In this document: positions 1-8,453 of the stretch, one piece after another
Numbering within the stretch: position 1 is the first letter of the stretch
Layout of the letters: each line of letters starts with the position of its first letter
Origin: BP-133 sp040756995
Lineage (GTDB): Bacteria; Actinomycetota; Acidimicrobiia; IMCC26256; BP-133
Assembly (NCBI GenBank): GCA_040756995.1
Contig: JBFLYK010000062.1
Location: forward strand, 1-36,720
Direction of reading: 5' to 3'
DNA: 36,720 bases
The notes under the pieces: model-generated
Databases searched by the model: none
Told to the model about the DNA's origin: nothing
Seen by the model: the letters and a program-made list of their open reading frames with translations, nothing else
Program-made: the position numbers and the translations under genes

Positions 1-603
1 GGCGGCTTCGGACGCCGCCGACGTCGACAGGCTGCGGGAATCGGGAGCTTCGAACGCCACCTGGAACAGCGGTGGCCGACCAGCCGGATCGGTCGGTGCG
101 GCGGTGATGACGACATCGAAGACCGGTCCGGCAACCAGCGGCCCAACCTCGAACGAGAAAGTCCTCCCATCCTCGCTTGCTGCTGCGCGTACCGCCGTCG
201 AACAGTCGTAGGCCGGCCTCTCCTCCCATCGGCCTCCGACGGCGGGTGACCACGCACTCGTGACCCGGCAGGCTTGCAGGCCGGGAGTGCCGCTGGAGCC
301 GGCGGCACGCAGTTCGAGGCGGGCGTCGGTCACGCTGGGCAAAACCTGGAACCGCAGTGCTGACACCGCCTCCTCACCGGCTGGGTTTCCGGCCACGTAC
401 AGGCCACCGTCGGGTGTCTCGGGTCGGAGCGCTGCCACTTCGGGCAGCGGCCGCGGGCTCTGATTGCCGATCCACCACCATCCCGTCGCCGCGGGAGCGT
501 GGGCGATAGCGGGGCGGGCATCGGCGAGCAGGGCCGCGAAGGCCATGACCGTGAAGGCCATGGCCTTGACGGCCAGCAGGCTGGCGCGGCGTGCGGCGCT
601 CAC
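1..603 (-). CDS. Secreted surface protein, DNRLRE-like (C-terminus beyond window)
   Basis: Open frame from a GTG at 603 to the window edge; the first 201 codons are visible. The N-terminus (VSAARRASLLAVKAMAFTVM, then a hydrophobic stretch to about residue 35 ending PAIAHA) looks like a Sec signal peptide. The following region is beta-rich, with spaced elements such as LRFQVLPSVTDARLELRAAG and W-x(n)-RPAYDC, resembling DNRLRE-type carbohydrate/surface beta-sandwich domains; this assignment is tentative. The GTG overlaps the TGA of the upstream double ATPase gene by 4 bases (GTGA), so it is probably translationally coupled to that transporter. Role inferred: cell-surface accessory of the adjacent transporter. 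The missing C-terminus may carry an anchor, as in the analogous protein at 31630-33156. Confidence 0.72.
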   Translation of the reverse strand, partial: MSAARRASLLAVKAMAFTVMAFAALLADARPAIAHAPAATGWWWIGNQSPRPLPEVAALRPETPDGGLYVAGNPAGEEAVSALRFQVLPSVTDARLELRAAGSSGTPGLQACRVTSAWSPAVGGRWEERPAYDCSTAVRAAASEDGRTFSFEVGPLVAGPVFDVVITAAPTDPAGRPPLFQVAFEAPDSRSLSTSAASEAA

Positions 604-2177
604 GACGAGCCTCCCACGAGCGCGGAGTCGAGGCTGCCTCCGAGGTAGGCGCTGACCACGCGGGGATGGCTGACGACCGTGTCGGGTGGTCCCTTGGCGA
701 TGACGGCTCCGAGCTCCAAGGCGATCATCCGGTCGGAAACCGCCGTGATCAGCGACATGTCGTGTTCGATGACGACCATGGCGCAGCCCAGCTCGTCGCG
801 GATGCGGTACAGAAGCTCCCGCAGGTGATCGGTCTCCCGCTGCGCGACGCCGGAGGACGGCTCGTCGAGGAGGAGCACGGACGGCTCGTGCGCCAGCGCC
901 ATGGCCAGGTCCACGAGCCGGCGAGTACCCATCGAGAGGTCGCCGGCGAGGACGTGCCGGTAGGGCCGGAGGTCGAGCAGGTCGAGGAGATCGGCGACCG
1001 CCCAGGCGACGTCCTCCTCCATCTCCCCCACCTCGGGGAGGTGCAGAATGGCGGCGAGGTGGTCACGGACGGGAAGGTGGCGCTCCAGCGCCACGGCGAT
1101 GTTCTCCGAGACACTGAGGGACGGGAAGATCCGAGAGTCCTGGAAGGAACGGCCGAGACCGGCCCGGGCGCGCCGGTCGGGTGACCACCGCGACATGTCG
1201 TGGCGGCCCAGGTGGACCGTTCCGCCGTCGGCGCGGCTGAACCCGGAGATCAGGTCGAGGACCGTCGTCTTCCCGGCGCCGTTCGGTCCGATCAGACCGA
1301 GGATCTCGCGAGCGTGGAGGCTGAACGACACGTCGCTCACCGCAGTGACCCCACCGAAGTGCTTGACCAGGCCCTCCACCTCGAGAGCCGATTCCGTCTC
1401 GACGGCACCACCGGTTCGTGGCGCCGATTCGGGCGCGCCGCGTCGGGCCGCGGCGCCGGCGCCGAGGAAGGCGCCGCGCACGAGATCCTCGCGGCGGAGC
1501 AGTTCGCTGGCGGATTCGGTGAAGCGGATCTCTCCCTTCTCGAGGAAATAGGCCCGGTCGGCGATCGTCAGCGCCGTGTTCACCGACTGCTCCACGAGCA
1601 GGACCGTGGTCCCGGCCTCATGGATGAGCCGGACGGTGTCGAGCAGCTGGCGGATCACCACCGGCGCGAGTCCCAGGGTCAACTCGTCGATCATCAAGAG
1701 CTTCGGCCGGGCGATGAAGGCCATGGCTAGCGTGAGCATCTGCTGCTCGCCACCGGACAGGTCGCCGGCCATCTGGCCCAGCCGGTTGCTCAAAACAGGA
1801 AAGACGGTGAGGACGTCGGCTCGCTCCGCCGGCGAGGCGCCGTCTTCGCTGTCGAGCAGCCAGCTCGCGCACCGCAGATGCTCGGCCACGGTCAACGTGG
1901 GGAAGATCCCGTCGCGTCCCGACGGCACATGGACGATGCCCCGAGCCGCCCGCCCCCGGGCGTTCTCCCGGGTGATGTCGGCCCCGTCGAAGACGATGCT
2001 GCCGCTGGTCGGGCGGAGAAGCCCGGAGATCGTCGAGACCAGCGTGGTCTTTCCGGCCCCGTTGGGCCCGAGGAGGGCGAGGATCTCTCCGTGCTCGATC
2101 GTCACGTTCACGTCGAAGAGCACCTGGACGTGCTCGTAGGCGACGTTGAGACCCTGACACGCCAGGAGCGGGTTCAT
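600..2177 (-). CDS. Fused LivF-LivG-type double ABC ATPase
   Basis: A 525-residue protein holding two ABC nucleotide-binding domains in one chain. The N-terminal half is LivF-like: Walker A GPNGAGKTT at residues 37-45, signature LSGGEQQ, Walker B LLMIDE, and the LivF-typical VEQ in place of the switch histidine. The C-terminal half (from about residue 285) is LivG-like: a second GPNGAGKTT, Walker B LLLDEPSSG and switch VIEHD, but an atypical signature LSMGTRR. It would power import through the fused permease just upstream. The ATG at 2177 overlaps the permease stop by 4 bases (ATGA); the frame stays open further upstream, but that part is a shadow of the permease. LivF and LivG are normally separate genes. 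The substrate is probably not an amino acid, given the catabolic neighbours. Confidence 0.93.
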   Translation of the reverse strand: MNPLLACQGLNVAYEHVQVLFDVNVTIEHGEILALLGPNGAGKTTLVSTISGLLRPTSGSIVFDGADITRENARGRAARGIVHVPSGRDGIFPTLTVAEHLRCASWLLDSEDGASPAERADVLTVFPVLSNRLGQMAGDLSGGEQQMLTLAMAFIARPKLLMIDELTLGLAPVVIRQLLDTVRLIHEAGTTVLLVEQSVNTALTIADRAYFLEKGEIRFTESASELLRREDLVRGAFLGAGAAARRGAPESAPRTGGAVETESALEVEGLVKHFGGVTAVSDVSFSLHAREILGLIGPNGAGKTTVLDLISGFSRADGGTVHLGRHDMSRWSPDRRARAGLGRSFQDSRIFPSLSVSENIAVALERHLPVRDHLAAILHLPEVGEMEEDVAWAVADLLDLLDLRPYRHVLAGDLSMGTRRLVDLAMALAHEPSVLLLDEPSSGVAQRETDHLRELLYRIRDELGCAMVVIEHDMSLITAVSDRMIALELGAVIAKGPPDTVVSHPRVVSAYLGGSLDSALVGGSS

Positions 2178-4357
2178 CGGACACTCGCCTGCGCTCGGCG
2201 CGCGTCTTCGGCGGGGAGATCCGGGCCGGCCGCCGCCACGTCCTCCCCGGCGCGGTCGCCGCCGACCCGAGCGCCTCCGGCGGGTGTGCTCCTCCGTCGC
2301 TCGGCGACGCGGCGCAGGAACCGATCCCGGCCGGCGTACGCCACCTGCGCCAGGCCCCCGGGGAAGAAGAGCAGGAGAACCAGCATGCCGATGCCGGTGG
2401 CGAGGAGCTGGTAGTCGGGAAGGAGGTATTGGAAGACGACGAAGTAGGCGGCTCCGGCCATGGCGCCCCCGATGGAGGTCAGCCCGCCGATGACGGCCAT
2501 GGCGAAGACCTGGATGCTGGCGGTTGGGCTGAACACCCCCGGATCGACCGCGCCGAGCAGGAAGGCGTACAGGCCGCCGGCCAGGGCGGCCAGGAAGCCG
2601 GAGAAGGCGAAGGCGGCCAGCCGGGTTCTTCCCAGGTTGATGCCGTACGCCTGAGCAGCCCGGGGGTTGTCCCGCACCGACACGAGGATGCGGCCGGACC
2701 GGCTGTGACGGAAGGACCGGGCGGTGACCACGGCGAGGCCGAGCACCGCCAGGCACGCGTAGTAGAAGGCCCGGTCCCCCGACAGGTCGAACCGCTCGAA
2801 CAGCACCGGCCGCTCGACGGGATTGTCGGTCTCGGGCAACAGCCAGGAGAAGTACCGCCGGTCGAGGAAGAACGCCTGGGTGGCGCCGGCGAAGCCCAGT
2901 GTCGTGACGGCCAGGAAGAGGCCTTGGATCCGCAACGCCGGGAGGCCGACGACCACCGCCAGAGCGGCGCCGACCAGGCCGGCGGCGAGCAGGGACACGA
3001 AGAAATCGGCTCCGGCGTCGGCGCTCAGGGCACCAGCCACGGCCGCGCCGATCCCTGCGAAGGCGAATTGCCCGAGGCTGATCTGGCCGGCCCAGCCAGC
3101 GAGTACGACGACGGAGATTCCGACGATGGCGTACAGCAGGCCGAGGGAGGCGAGGTTCCGCCGGACTTCGCCGACGATGTCGGGAGCGCCGATCAGGAGT
3201 GCGCCGGCGAGGATCCACATCGCCGTTCTCCCCGCCCGGACCGGCCATAGCCGGCGGAGGTGGCTCGGGATGCGGCGAAACTCGGGAACGGCGGTCCACA
3301 TGGCGGATGCGCCCGCCTCCTCGGCACGCGACAGGCGGCGCCGCTGGACCAGCAGGGCGGCGAGGATGACGGGGAACATGATCCCGGTGGTGATGTTGGG
3401 GTTTCTCGTCGAGTAGAACACCGACTGGTCCACGGCTCCGAGGACGATCCCGGCGGCGAAGGCGACGGGGAGGCTCTTCATGCGCGCCACCACCCCGGCC
3501 GTCACGGCATACAGCAGGAGACCGGGACCGATGAGGCTCCCCATGGGCAGTCCGACGAGCGGTACCCGCAGCAGCACGACGAGCGAGGACAGCGTGGCGG
3601 CGACAACCCAGACGAGGGTCGATGCCGCCGCCACCGGGACGCCCAGCAACGCGGCCCGGGCCGGGTTCTCCGCCGCAGCGCGAATGGAGATCCCGAAGCG
3701 GGTGGCGCGCAGGAGCAGGGTGAGGGCGAGCACGGCCGCCGAGACCGCGACCAGGGTCACGAGATGGTCGCCCTGGAAGAACACACCGCCGATCTCCCGC
3801 TTGCCGGCGCTGAAGGGGGTGGTGAACTGGGAGGTGGGCAATGGTTTGCCGAGGATCCATTTGGGGGTGAAGAACTCGACGAAGGAGAGCAGCTGGGCCA
3901 CGCCGATGGTGGCCACCGTGACGATGATCCGGGGCGAACGGCGGAACCGGCGGATGACGACCCGCTCCACGATGCCGCCCGCCACGGCGCCGCCGGCCAG
4001 CCCGGCGACGATGGCGGCGGGATACGGCCAGCCGCGGTACTGGTACAGGATGAGGGCAGCGACGGCCGGTGCCGAGCCGAGTGAGGCTTGGGCGAAGTTG
4101 ATGACGTGATTGGCGCGGTAGACGAGGACGATCCCCATGGCGATGAGGCCGTAGAGGGCGCCGATGACCGCTCCGTTCAGGAAGATGCCGAGCGGCGGGT
4201 TCCGGTCGAACACGGCGTTGATCGCCACCGGGACGGCCACGATGGTGACCCCGGCTCGCAGCAGCGGCCCCCAGCGGGGATGGCGGGCGGCGGCGACTAC
4301 CGCCGCGATGCCGGCTACGGGGTGCCGTCCGGGCCTGCCGGACGCGGGTTCACTCAC
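2174..4357 (-). CDS. Fused LivH-LivM-type ABC permease
   Basis: A 727-residue polytopic membrane protein. After a short basic N-terminus and one hydrophobic segment (about residues 29-50) comes a LivH-like domain (about 55-335) containing GAVIGALYGLIAMGIVLVYR and NFAQASLG. A charged linker (about 338-372) leads to a LivM-like domain (about 373-690) containing GWAGQISLGQFAFAGIGAA, the LivM hallmark. The C-terminal tail is charged and probably cytoplasmic. Both membrane halves of a branched-chain amino acid-type (HAAT) importer are thus in one chain. The gene overlaps the substrate-binding protein gene by 8 bases upstream and the double ATPase by 4 bases downstream, so the transporter is translated as a coupled set. 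Family assignment is firm; the cargo is unknown. Confidence 0.94.
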   Translation of the reverse strand: MSEPASGRPGRHPVAGIAAVVAAARHPRWGPLLRAGVTIVAVPVAINAVFDRNPPLGIFLNGAVIGALYGLIAMGIVLVYRANHVINFAQASLGSAPAVAALILYQYRGWPYPAAIVAGLAGGAVAGGIVERVVIRRFRRSPRIIVTVATIGVAQLLSFVEFFTPKWILGKPLPTSQFTTPFSAGKREIGGVFFQGDHLVTLVAVSAAVLALTLLLRATRFGISIRAAAENPARAALLGVPVAAASTLVWVVAATLSSLVVLLRVPLVGLPMGSLIGPGLLLYAVTAGVVARMKSLPVAFAAGIVLGAVDQSVFYSTRNPNITTGIMFPVILAALLVQRRRLSRAEEAGASAMWTAVPEFRRIPSHLRRLWPVRAGRTAMWILAGALLIGAPDIVGEVRRNLASLGLLYAIVGISVVVLAGWAGQISLGQFAFAGIGAAVAGALSADAGADFFVSLLAAGLVGAALAVVVGLPALRIQGLFLAVTTLGFAGATQAFFLDRRYFSWLLPETDNPVERPVLFERFDLSGDRAFYYACLAVLGLAVVTARSFRHSRSGRILVSVRDNPRAAQAYGINLGRTRLAAFAFSGFLAALAGGLYAFLLGAVDPGVFSPTASIQVFAMAVIGGLTSIGGAMAGAAYFVVFQYLLPDYQLLATGIGMLVLLLFFPGGLAQVAYAGRDRFLRRVAERRRSTPAGGARVGGDRAGEDVAAAGPDLPAEDARRAQASVR

Positions 4358-6266
4358 GGGGTTCCCCGGGAGACCATGAACCGATCGGGTACCGGCGGCA
4401 GCCGGCCAGGCAGACGTAAGCGCCGGGCCGGCCGTCGAACGCCGAGCGGGCGTTGGGGTCGTAGTAGACGTGACGGGCGTCGCTGTAGGCGGCGTAGTCG
4501 CCGGGGCCGAACTTGATCATCTCGGCGGTGGCGACGCAGCACTTCCATCCCGGCCACGCATTGGGATTCTCCCACCCTCCGACCTGCGGCCCTTCGAACG
4601 CGCCGCGTTCGAGGGTGAAGGGGTTGAGGTTCGGCCCGGCCCACTGCAGCATGGCGGCCAGCACCTTCATGAAGTGCATGACGACCTGGGTCACGAACCG
4701 GGGTTCCCCGGCGTTGCCGACGTCGCGCCACGCCTTGGTCATGTCCATCTGGTCTTTGGGCGTCGCCGCGCTCATAGCCCCCGGCCCGAAGGCGTTGCGC
4801 CACTGGGTGGGGCTGTACAGGCGACCGAGCGGGTCGGCGTCGCCGGCCCACTGCAAGGCCACGAGGTGCTCGGGGAAGAACTGCTGCGCGTCGAGGGCCC
4901 GGGTCAGGTAGATCGGGGCGAAGATGTCGCAGAGGCAGGCGAGGGTGGTGACCCCGGCCTGGCGCATCCCGACGGCGATGCTGGCCATCTGCTCCTGCTG
5001 CCGGGCCGGGTCGCGGGCGTCGTAGGTGATGAGCGGGGGCTTGTCGCCGTCTCCGCCGCAGACGGCGCCGGACACCATGCCCACCAGTTCCTGCGCCGCC
5101 GCGGCGTGCTCGGGGTCCTCGGGAGCGACGATCCCCAATTTGCGGGGCCGGGACTGGAGGAGGGGGTCGCCGGCCAGCTTGGCGTTCTTGCCTCGCATCC
5201 GGTTGCACCAGTAGCTCGCCACGTTGCGCGCTGTCTGCGTTCCGGACATGAAGACGTCCCAGCGGTACGGGCGGCGCTGGGCGTTGAACGAGTCGGCCCA
5301 CATGCCGTTGCCCAGGCTGACCACCCGCAGCCGGTACAGCTCGTCGAAGAACTCCTGCGGTTGCTGCCAGTTGTAGAGAACGGCGAAGGGCTCGTGCTTG
5401 GCGTTCAGGGTGCGGGCGTCGTTCCGCCAGCAGGCGATGTCGTTCAGGTCGCACTGGCCTTCGTAGGTGATGATCTTCAAGCGCCGCCCGTAGAACTCGT
5501 AACGCTTGTTGAAGAACTTGGCGAAGGCCTGGACGGCGGCGTCGTACTCGCCGGTGGTGGCGTCGAGGTCGACCTGGGCCAGGAGGGACTGCTGCGCCTG
5601 GTTCGCCTTGGGCAGGTAGTAGACCACGACGATCTCGTCCTTCGTCACGCCCTGGTACGTCGCTCCTCCGTTGTCGCCGGTGAACTTCGGGGTGCACGGC
5701 GGCGAGATGGCCAGCACGTTGTCCTGGACCTGCCCGCCCGGGGCGCACTTGCTCCGGTCACCGGCCAGCTTCCAGGGCCGGCTCCAGGGCCATTCGCCCG
5801 GGACCCTCGGGTCGGTCGGCAGGGCGGCGGCGGCGTTCCCGGGCTCGGGGGCGGCTGCGCCGGTGGCACCGCCCCGTCCAGGCCCGACGGTCGTGGTCGT
5901 GGCGCCGGCCCGGGGATTCCCCGCCGCTGCACTGCGACGGTTGTTGGCGGTGGTGGTCCCGCCACCGGGGCTGCCGGCGCGGGCCAGCGGGCCGCTCGTG
6001 GGAACGGAACCGGCGGCCGGGGCCGGTGCCTCACCGGCCGTCCCGCCGGTGTCATCGGTCCCAACCCCGGCCGCGTCGCCCGCCGGGATCCCGGCCGGGG
6101 CGCCGTATTGCGGCGCCCCCATCTCGACCTCACGCTCGCTGGCCGGTTTCGACGGCACGGTGGCGACCAGCAGCGCCTGCACGGCGGCGAGGACCAGAAA
6201 CGGCGCGTACCGCCGCCCCAGACGCGCCGGCCCGTGACCACGACGGTCCTCCGTCTCGACATCCAT
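4350..6266 (-). CDS. Membrane-anchored Liv-type substrate-binding protein
   Basis: A 638-residue protein starting at ATG 6266, with GGAG 8 bases upstream; an in-frame GTG at 6275 is an alternative start. It has a basic N-terminus and one hydrophobic segment (FLVLAAVQALLVATV), then about 130 residues of Gly/Ala/Pro/Thr-rich linker, then a periplasmic-binding-protein type 1 fold (TKDEIVVVYYLPKANQA, RRLKIITYEGQCDLND, RKLGIVAPEDPEHAAAAQEL). No lipobox cysteine is visible, so it is probably held by an uncleaved signal anchor rather than a lipid, which is unusual for a Gram-positive binding protein. The folded part carries about 12 cysteines, including CC and CLAGC, suggesting disulfides. It opens the transporter set 6266-600 and overlaps the permease by 8 bases. 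Ligand unknown. Confidence 0.88.
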   Translation of the reverse strand: MDVETEDRRGHGPARLGRRYAPFLVLAAVQALLVATVPSKPASEREVEMGAPQYGAPAGIPAGDAAGVGTDDTGGTAGEAPAPAAGSVPTSGPLARAGSPGGGTTTANNRRSAAAGNPRAGATTTTVGPGRGGATGAAAPEPGNAAAALPTDPRVPGEWPWSRPWKLAGDRSKCAPGGQVQDNVLAISPPCTPKFTGDNGGATYQGVTKDEIVVVYYLPKANQAQQSLLAQVDLDATTGEYDAAVQAFAKFFNKRYEFYGRRLKIITYEGQCDLNDIACWRNDARTLNAKHEPFAVLYNWQQPQEFFDELYRLRVVSLGNGMWADSFNAQRRPYRWDVFMSGTQTARNVASYWCNRMRGKNAKLAGDPLLQSRPRKLGIVAPEDPEHAAAAQELVGMVSGAVCGGDGDKPPLITYDARDPARQQEQMASIAVGMRQAGVTTLACLCDIFAPIYLTRALDAQQFFPEHLVALQWAGDADPLGRLYSPTQWRNAFGPGAMSAATPKDQMDMTKAWRDVGNAGEPRFVTQVVMHFMKVLAAMLQWAGPNLNPFTLERGAFEGPQVGGWENPNAWPGWKCCVATAEMIKFGPGDYAAYSDARHVYYDPNARSAFDGRPGAYVCLAGCRRYPIGSWSPGEPRE

Positions 6267-6299
6267 GGTCGTCACTCCACCCCAGTGGTTGGTCGGTTG

Positions 6300-6707
6300 C
6301 TAGGCGTGGCTCGCCATCTCGTCGCGCTGGGTGAACACCTCGTGGAGCACCCGGAGGCCGTCGATGGCGGCCGGGAACCCGGCGTAGACGGCGCTCTGCA
6401 TCACCACCTCGCAGATCTCTGCCCGGGTGAGCCCGACATTGAGCCCGATGTCGGTGTAGACGCGGAGTTGGTCGGGGCGGTTCAGTGCCACCAGCGACGC
6501 GATGCTGGCCACCGCCCGGTACTTGACGTCCAGACCGGGGCGGGACCACACGTCGCCCATCACCGTGCCCACTGACAGGGCCGTCCAGTCGGCGGCGATC
6601 TCCGCCGGTGCCGGGAAGTTCGGGAGGCTGGGCGAGCCCTCGAACAGTTTCGTGGCGGTCTCGAATCCGCGCCGGACCCGATCCTGGGTCTGTGTGTCGT
6701 TCGTCAT
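6300..6707 (-). CDS. Carboxymuconolactone decarboxylase-like (CMD) family protein
   Basis: A 135-residue protein, the usual length for single-domain CMD proteins. The family core is clear: KYRAVASIASLVALNR followed by GLTRAEICEVVMQSAVYAGF and PAAIDGLRV. There is one cysteine in the EICEVV helix and no CxxC pair, so it resembles the decarboxylase-type branch rather than AhpD peroxidase-like members. CMD proteins are found in aromatic-acid and other catabolic operons; the actual reaction here is not inferable. A good AGGAGA ribosome-binding site lies 7 bases before ATG 6707. It ends in TAG within a CTAG tetranucleotide. It sits between the Ddn-like gene and the substrate-binding protein gene, at the end of the catabolic block. 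Confidence 0.9.
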   Translation of the reverse strand: MTNDTQTQDRVRRGFETATKLFEGSPSLPNFPAPAEIAADWTALSVGTVMGDVWSRPGLDVKYRAVASIASLVALNRPDQLRVYTDIGLNVGLTRAEICEVVMQSAVYAGFPAAIDGLRVLHEVFTQRDEMASHA

Positions 6708-6746
6708 GCCTTTTCTCCTGTGTGACGTCGTTTACCGTCGCTCCGG

Positions 6747-7304
6747 CTATCCGTCCTCACGGGGGGTCAGGAGGTAGACGGGAAACTCCCTCCGGCAGTA
6801 CTTCTGGAAGTAGCCCCACGGCGGGAAGTGCTCGGACAGCTTGGGCCACACTCGGGCCCGTTCCTCTGCGGTCAACTTCCGGCCGGTGACGGGGATCTTC
6901 CTGGCGTCGGCCTCCACCCAGGCGTTGGGATTCTGGTCGAGGTTCTTGGCCCAGTGCGGATCCTGCTTGAAGCCGAAGAACGACGCGACGACGTAGTAGT
7001 TGTCGCCTTCCCGCATGAACGTCAGCGGGGCGGCGATCTCCTTGCCGCTCTTGCGGCCGATGGTGGTGAGGATCAGGGCGGGAGCGCCTTGCTCCTCGAT
7101 GTTTCCTTCGGCCTGCTGGGCGCGGTAGTGGTCGACCTGGGACGTCGAGTACATCCGCACGATCTCGGGTTTCCGAGACATGATGAGCTGGTCGTACGCC
7201 TCCTGCGTCATGAAGTCGGGCTTGGGAGGGTGTTCTTCGCCCCGCTCGATGCGGTCCAGCACGTCGTCGGGGATGTCGGCGGTATGGGTTTGCATGTCAG
7301 CCAT
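6747..7304 (-). CDS. Deazaflavin (F420)-dependent nitroreductase-family protein (Ddn-like)
   Basis: A 185-residue protein. The C-terminal two thirds match the Ddn/DUF385 split-beta-barrel family: ALILTTIGRKSGKEIAAPLT, then NYYVVASFFG, HWAKNLDQNPNAWVEAD, and a closing FPVYLLTPR. Members use reduced F420 to reduce enones, quinones or nitro groups; here it could reduce a double bond of the catabolic substrate (inference). The N-terminal 70 residues are hydrophilic and longer than in minimal Ddn proteins. ATG 7304 follows the upstream stop by 3 bases, with GAGGTGA as ribosome-binding site, so the gene is coupled to the anchored protein at 7308-8453. F420 dependence suggests an actinobacterial host. 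Confidence 0.88.
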   Translation of the reverse strand: MADMQTHTADIPDDVLDRIERGEEHPPKPDFMTQEAYDQLIMSRKPEIVRMYSTSQVDHYRAQQAEGNIEEQGAPALILTTIGRKSGKEIAAPLTFMREGDNYYVVASFFGFKQDPHWAKNLDQNPNAWVEADARKIPVTGRKLTAEERARVWPKLSEHFPPWGYFQKYCRREFPVYLLTPREDG

Positions 7305-7307
7305 GTC

Positions 7308-8453
7308 TCACCTCTGGTTGCCTGAAGGTTGGTGACTCGGAGAAGAGGACGCGGGGTCGGCCGCTGAGGACCGGCTGGGCAGTGCCGGGTCCCAGAGGCC
7401 GTCGCCGATCACCAGCAGCCGGCGGGCCAGAGCGAGCAGGGCGGCGCGGTGGTCGGCGTGGTCGGACAGCAATGCCGCGGCGAGGCCGGCCCGGGCCGCT
7501 TCGGCGTGGACGAGCAGCCCGAGGCGGACGGTGGCGGCCCGCTCGCGGCCGCCGTGGGGGTCGGGCACGTCGGCGAGGGCGTCGGCAGCCTGCTCGAGCC
7601 GCGCCGCGAGACCGTCGAGGGTCTCCCGCCGGCCCGCTTCGATGGCGCCGGCGATGTCGGCCGCAGCGGGGATCCCGGCGGCCTGGACGGCCTGGAGCCA
7701 GGCTGCTTCGGGCTGTTCGGGCCGGGAAGGCTGGCGCTCGCCGGGCAGGCCGCCTTCCGCCGGCGCCGTCGCCGCCAGTGGAGGGCCGGCGGCCAGGCCG
7801 GTGGCGGGCCAGTCGGGGACGTCCTCGGGCAGGTGCAGCTCGACCGCGCCGGCCGGCGGCGGGTCGAGCGCCTTGGGATCGACCGCCACCCGGGCCCGGT
7901 CGTAGACCCGGTCTCCGAGGATGCGCAGGCGCTGCCCGGCGAGGTCGAGCTGGCGGCGAAGGTCGCCGTGCTTCCCCACCGCCACCTCGGTGACCCGCAG
8001 GCACTCGACGTACAGCTGGGCGGAAGCGACCAGCAAGGGCTTGGCTCGGGGTGCCGACTCCAGTGCCGGCATGGCGGCCACCTTCTCGGCGTCGGCGACG
8101 AAACCGGGGAGGAGCTGGTGGACCAGCCCGGCGAAGTCGGCGTCGGACCGTGTACCGGCGCGCCACTCGGCGCCTTCGCGGAGCAGCCGGACGAGCCCGC
8201 CGGCGATCGGCCGGAAGAGGCGGTCGACGCCGGCCAACCACTGCGTGGCCGCCTGGCCCCCCGCCGGGAGGGAGGACCCGTCGCCGGCCCGGCGATCGTC
8301 GGAGGAACGAGCGGTGACGAACACCATGAGGCCTCCGACGGCGACCAGCGGCACCACGAGACCCGCAACCCACACCAGCCATCGACGGCGGCCCCGAGCG
8401 CCGGTGGGGCCCCGGTTGGGTGCGCGGACGGGGTCTCGGGTAGCCACGGTCAT
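7308..8453 (-). CDS. Unrecognised N-terminally anchored alanine-rich protein
   Basis: A 381-residue protein I do not recognise. Residues 1-23 are basic, followed by one transmembrane segment (about 24-47, WLVWVAGLVVPLVAVGGLMV), so the bulk should lie outside the membrane. The rest is Ala/Leu/Arg-rich and predicted mostly helical, with a Pro/Gly-rich break near residues 195-250 separating two helical regions; the two halves have a similar look (GLVHQLLPGF and GLLVHAEAARAGL), possibly a duplicated helical bundle. The ATG overlaps the TGA of the upstream EthD-like gene (ATGA at 8450-8453), which picks this frame over the competing open frame 7297-8382. Both neighbours are catabolic, so an envelope role in substrate handling is possible but speculative. 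Confidence 0.8.
   Translation of the reverse strand: MTVATRDPVRAPNRGPTGARGRRRWLVWVAGLVVPLVAVGGLMVFVTARSSDDRRAGDGSSLPAGGQAATQWLAGVDRLFRPIAGGLVRLLREGAEWRAGTRSDADFAGLVHQLLPGFVADAEKVAAMPALESAPRAKPLLVASAQLYVECLRVTEVAVGKHGDLRRQLDLAGQRLRILGDRVYDRARVAVDPKALDPPPAGAVELHLPEDVPDWPATGLAAGPPLAATAPAEGGLPGERQPSRPEQPEAAWLQAVQAAGIPAAADIAGAIEAGRRETLDGLAARLEQAADALADVPDPHGGRERAATVRLGLLVHAEAARAGLAAALLSDHADHRAALLALARRLLVIGDGLWDPALPSRSSAADPASSSPSHQPSGNQR

Noticed and set aside
2178..3860. N-terminal extension of the double ATPase frame into the permease gene
   Set aside because: Arg/Pro/Gly-rich shadow translation; the real start is ATG 2177 in an ATGA overlap with the permease stop.
4470..6575. 701-codon plus-strand open frame
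   Set aside because: Antisense shadow of the binding-protein and CMD genes; no recognisable motif.
7297..8382. Competing 361-codon frame over the anchored protein
   Set aside because: Arg/Pro-rich shadow without a ribosome-binding site; the other frame has ATGA coupling, a membrane anchor and balanced composition.
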